A DNA stretch of 64,000 nucleotides from contig CALUTW010000001.1 of the NCBI GenBank assembly GCA_944323805.1, positions 169,150-233,149 on the forward strand. Direction: 5' to 3'. How positions within the stretch are numbered: the stretch's first letter is position 1; each line of letters starts with the position of its first letter. The translations under genes and the position numbers were made by a program. Origin of the DNA: an uncultured Bacteroidales bacterium (GTDB lineage: Bacteria > Bacteroidota > Bacteroidia > Bacteroidales > UBA932). The notes under the pieces are model-generated. The model was given only the letters and a program-made list of their open reading frames with translations. It had not been told where the DNA came from and did no database searches. Positions 63,875 to 64,000 of this stretch are shown here, piece by piece.

Positions 63875-64000
63875 ATTGAACGCTGCCGAATCCTCTGCGG
63901 ACAGATGATGCAGGCACAATAATTAAAGAGGGCGAATTCTAAGTTAAATCCAAATTTATTTTAGGTTTCGCCTTAAATTTATTGAAGAATGGCTTGAGCC
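63875..64000. other. Short AT-rich end region without a gene
   Basis: No ORF or RNA gene is recognised. An imperfect hairpin could form between GGCGAA (63931-63936) and TTCGCC (63967-63972), and a TAAATTTG sequence reads on the minus strand at 63951-63958. Neither is strong enough to name. Confidence 0.3.

Noticed and set aside
63925..63975. Terminator after the flavodiiron gene
   Set aside because: The GGCGAA/TTCGCC pairing spans a long AT-rich loop and is not followed by a proper T-run, so it does not qualify.
1..64000. CRISPR arrays, insertion sequences, prophage genes, tRNA or rRNA genes
   Set aside because: No regularly spaced repeats, transposase or phage proteins, or tRNA-like cloverleaf sequences were seen in any gap.

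Overview
The window looks like a chromosomal segment from a member of the Bacteroidota, most likely order Bacteroidales. The evidence is the gene content: GldL/GldM, TamL, a long Rho with a disordered insert, a Bacteroidetes-type LptD, an S46 dipeptidyl peptidase, a BtuG-BtuB vitamin B12 system, a PPi-type phosphofructokinase and the short arginine decarboxylase. Many starts are also preceded by the Bacteroidota -7 promoter element TAnnTTTG, in two cases with TTTG exactly 19 bases upstream. I cannot resolve the family or genus. Coding density is very high, with many ATGA or few-base junctions. I see no tRNA, rRNA, insertion sequence, CRISPR array or prophage.

Layout. 1-2415 (minus): a copper P-type ATPase cut by the window edge, and an HMA-AraC regulator. 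2601-4009 (plus): a DUF3784/PH-like membrane protein and a HAD hydrolase. 4036-8598 (plus): carAB behind a leader holding a short ORF and an intrinsic terminator, a possible attenuator. 8612-15568 (minus): S46 peptidase, rho, lptD. 15700-17765 (plus): cell-wall amidase and MCE protein. 18041-21561 (plus): dnaA, pepD, rpe, with a paired AAACGTTT palindrome upstream of dnaA. 21571-22326 (minus): birA. 22382-27715 (plus): rsfS, ftsH, cdsA, psd, a 42-residue ORF and a CNNM/CorC-type protein. 27708-37212 (minus): ligA, yihY-like, rsh, Ig-like lipoprotein, OM barrel, ispG. 37341-40780 (plus): PPi-phosphofructokinase, a strong terminator and a GH13 enzyme. 40751-48901 (minus): arginine decarboxylase, OmpA-like barrel, gldL, gldM, an RNA methyltransferase and a receiver/PPDK_N protein. 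49125-51305 (plus): tamL. 51341-57639 (plus): cobalamin riboswitch and btuG-btuB-btuF-btuC-btuD. 57617-59329 (minus): a decayed Crp-like fragment and rarA. 59427-63874 (plus): pyruvate kinase, a GNAT acetyltransferase, two small barrels and a flavodiiron protein.

How the genes work together. Several belong to envelope building (LptD, MCE, TamL, CdsA, Psd, amidase, FtsH). The B12 block is a complete uptake route: surface binder, TonB receptor, periplasmic binding protein, permease and ATPase under one riboswitch. The most unusual items are: (a) an OmpA-GldL-GldM cluster that keeps the conserved motor residues but has no other type IX secretion genes beside it; (b) a 993-residue protein joining two receiver-like domains to a pyruvate phosphate dikinase ATP-binding module without the usual phospho-histidine and PEP-binding parts; and (c) the leader of carAB. 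All assignments come from reading motifs; no database search was run.
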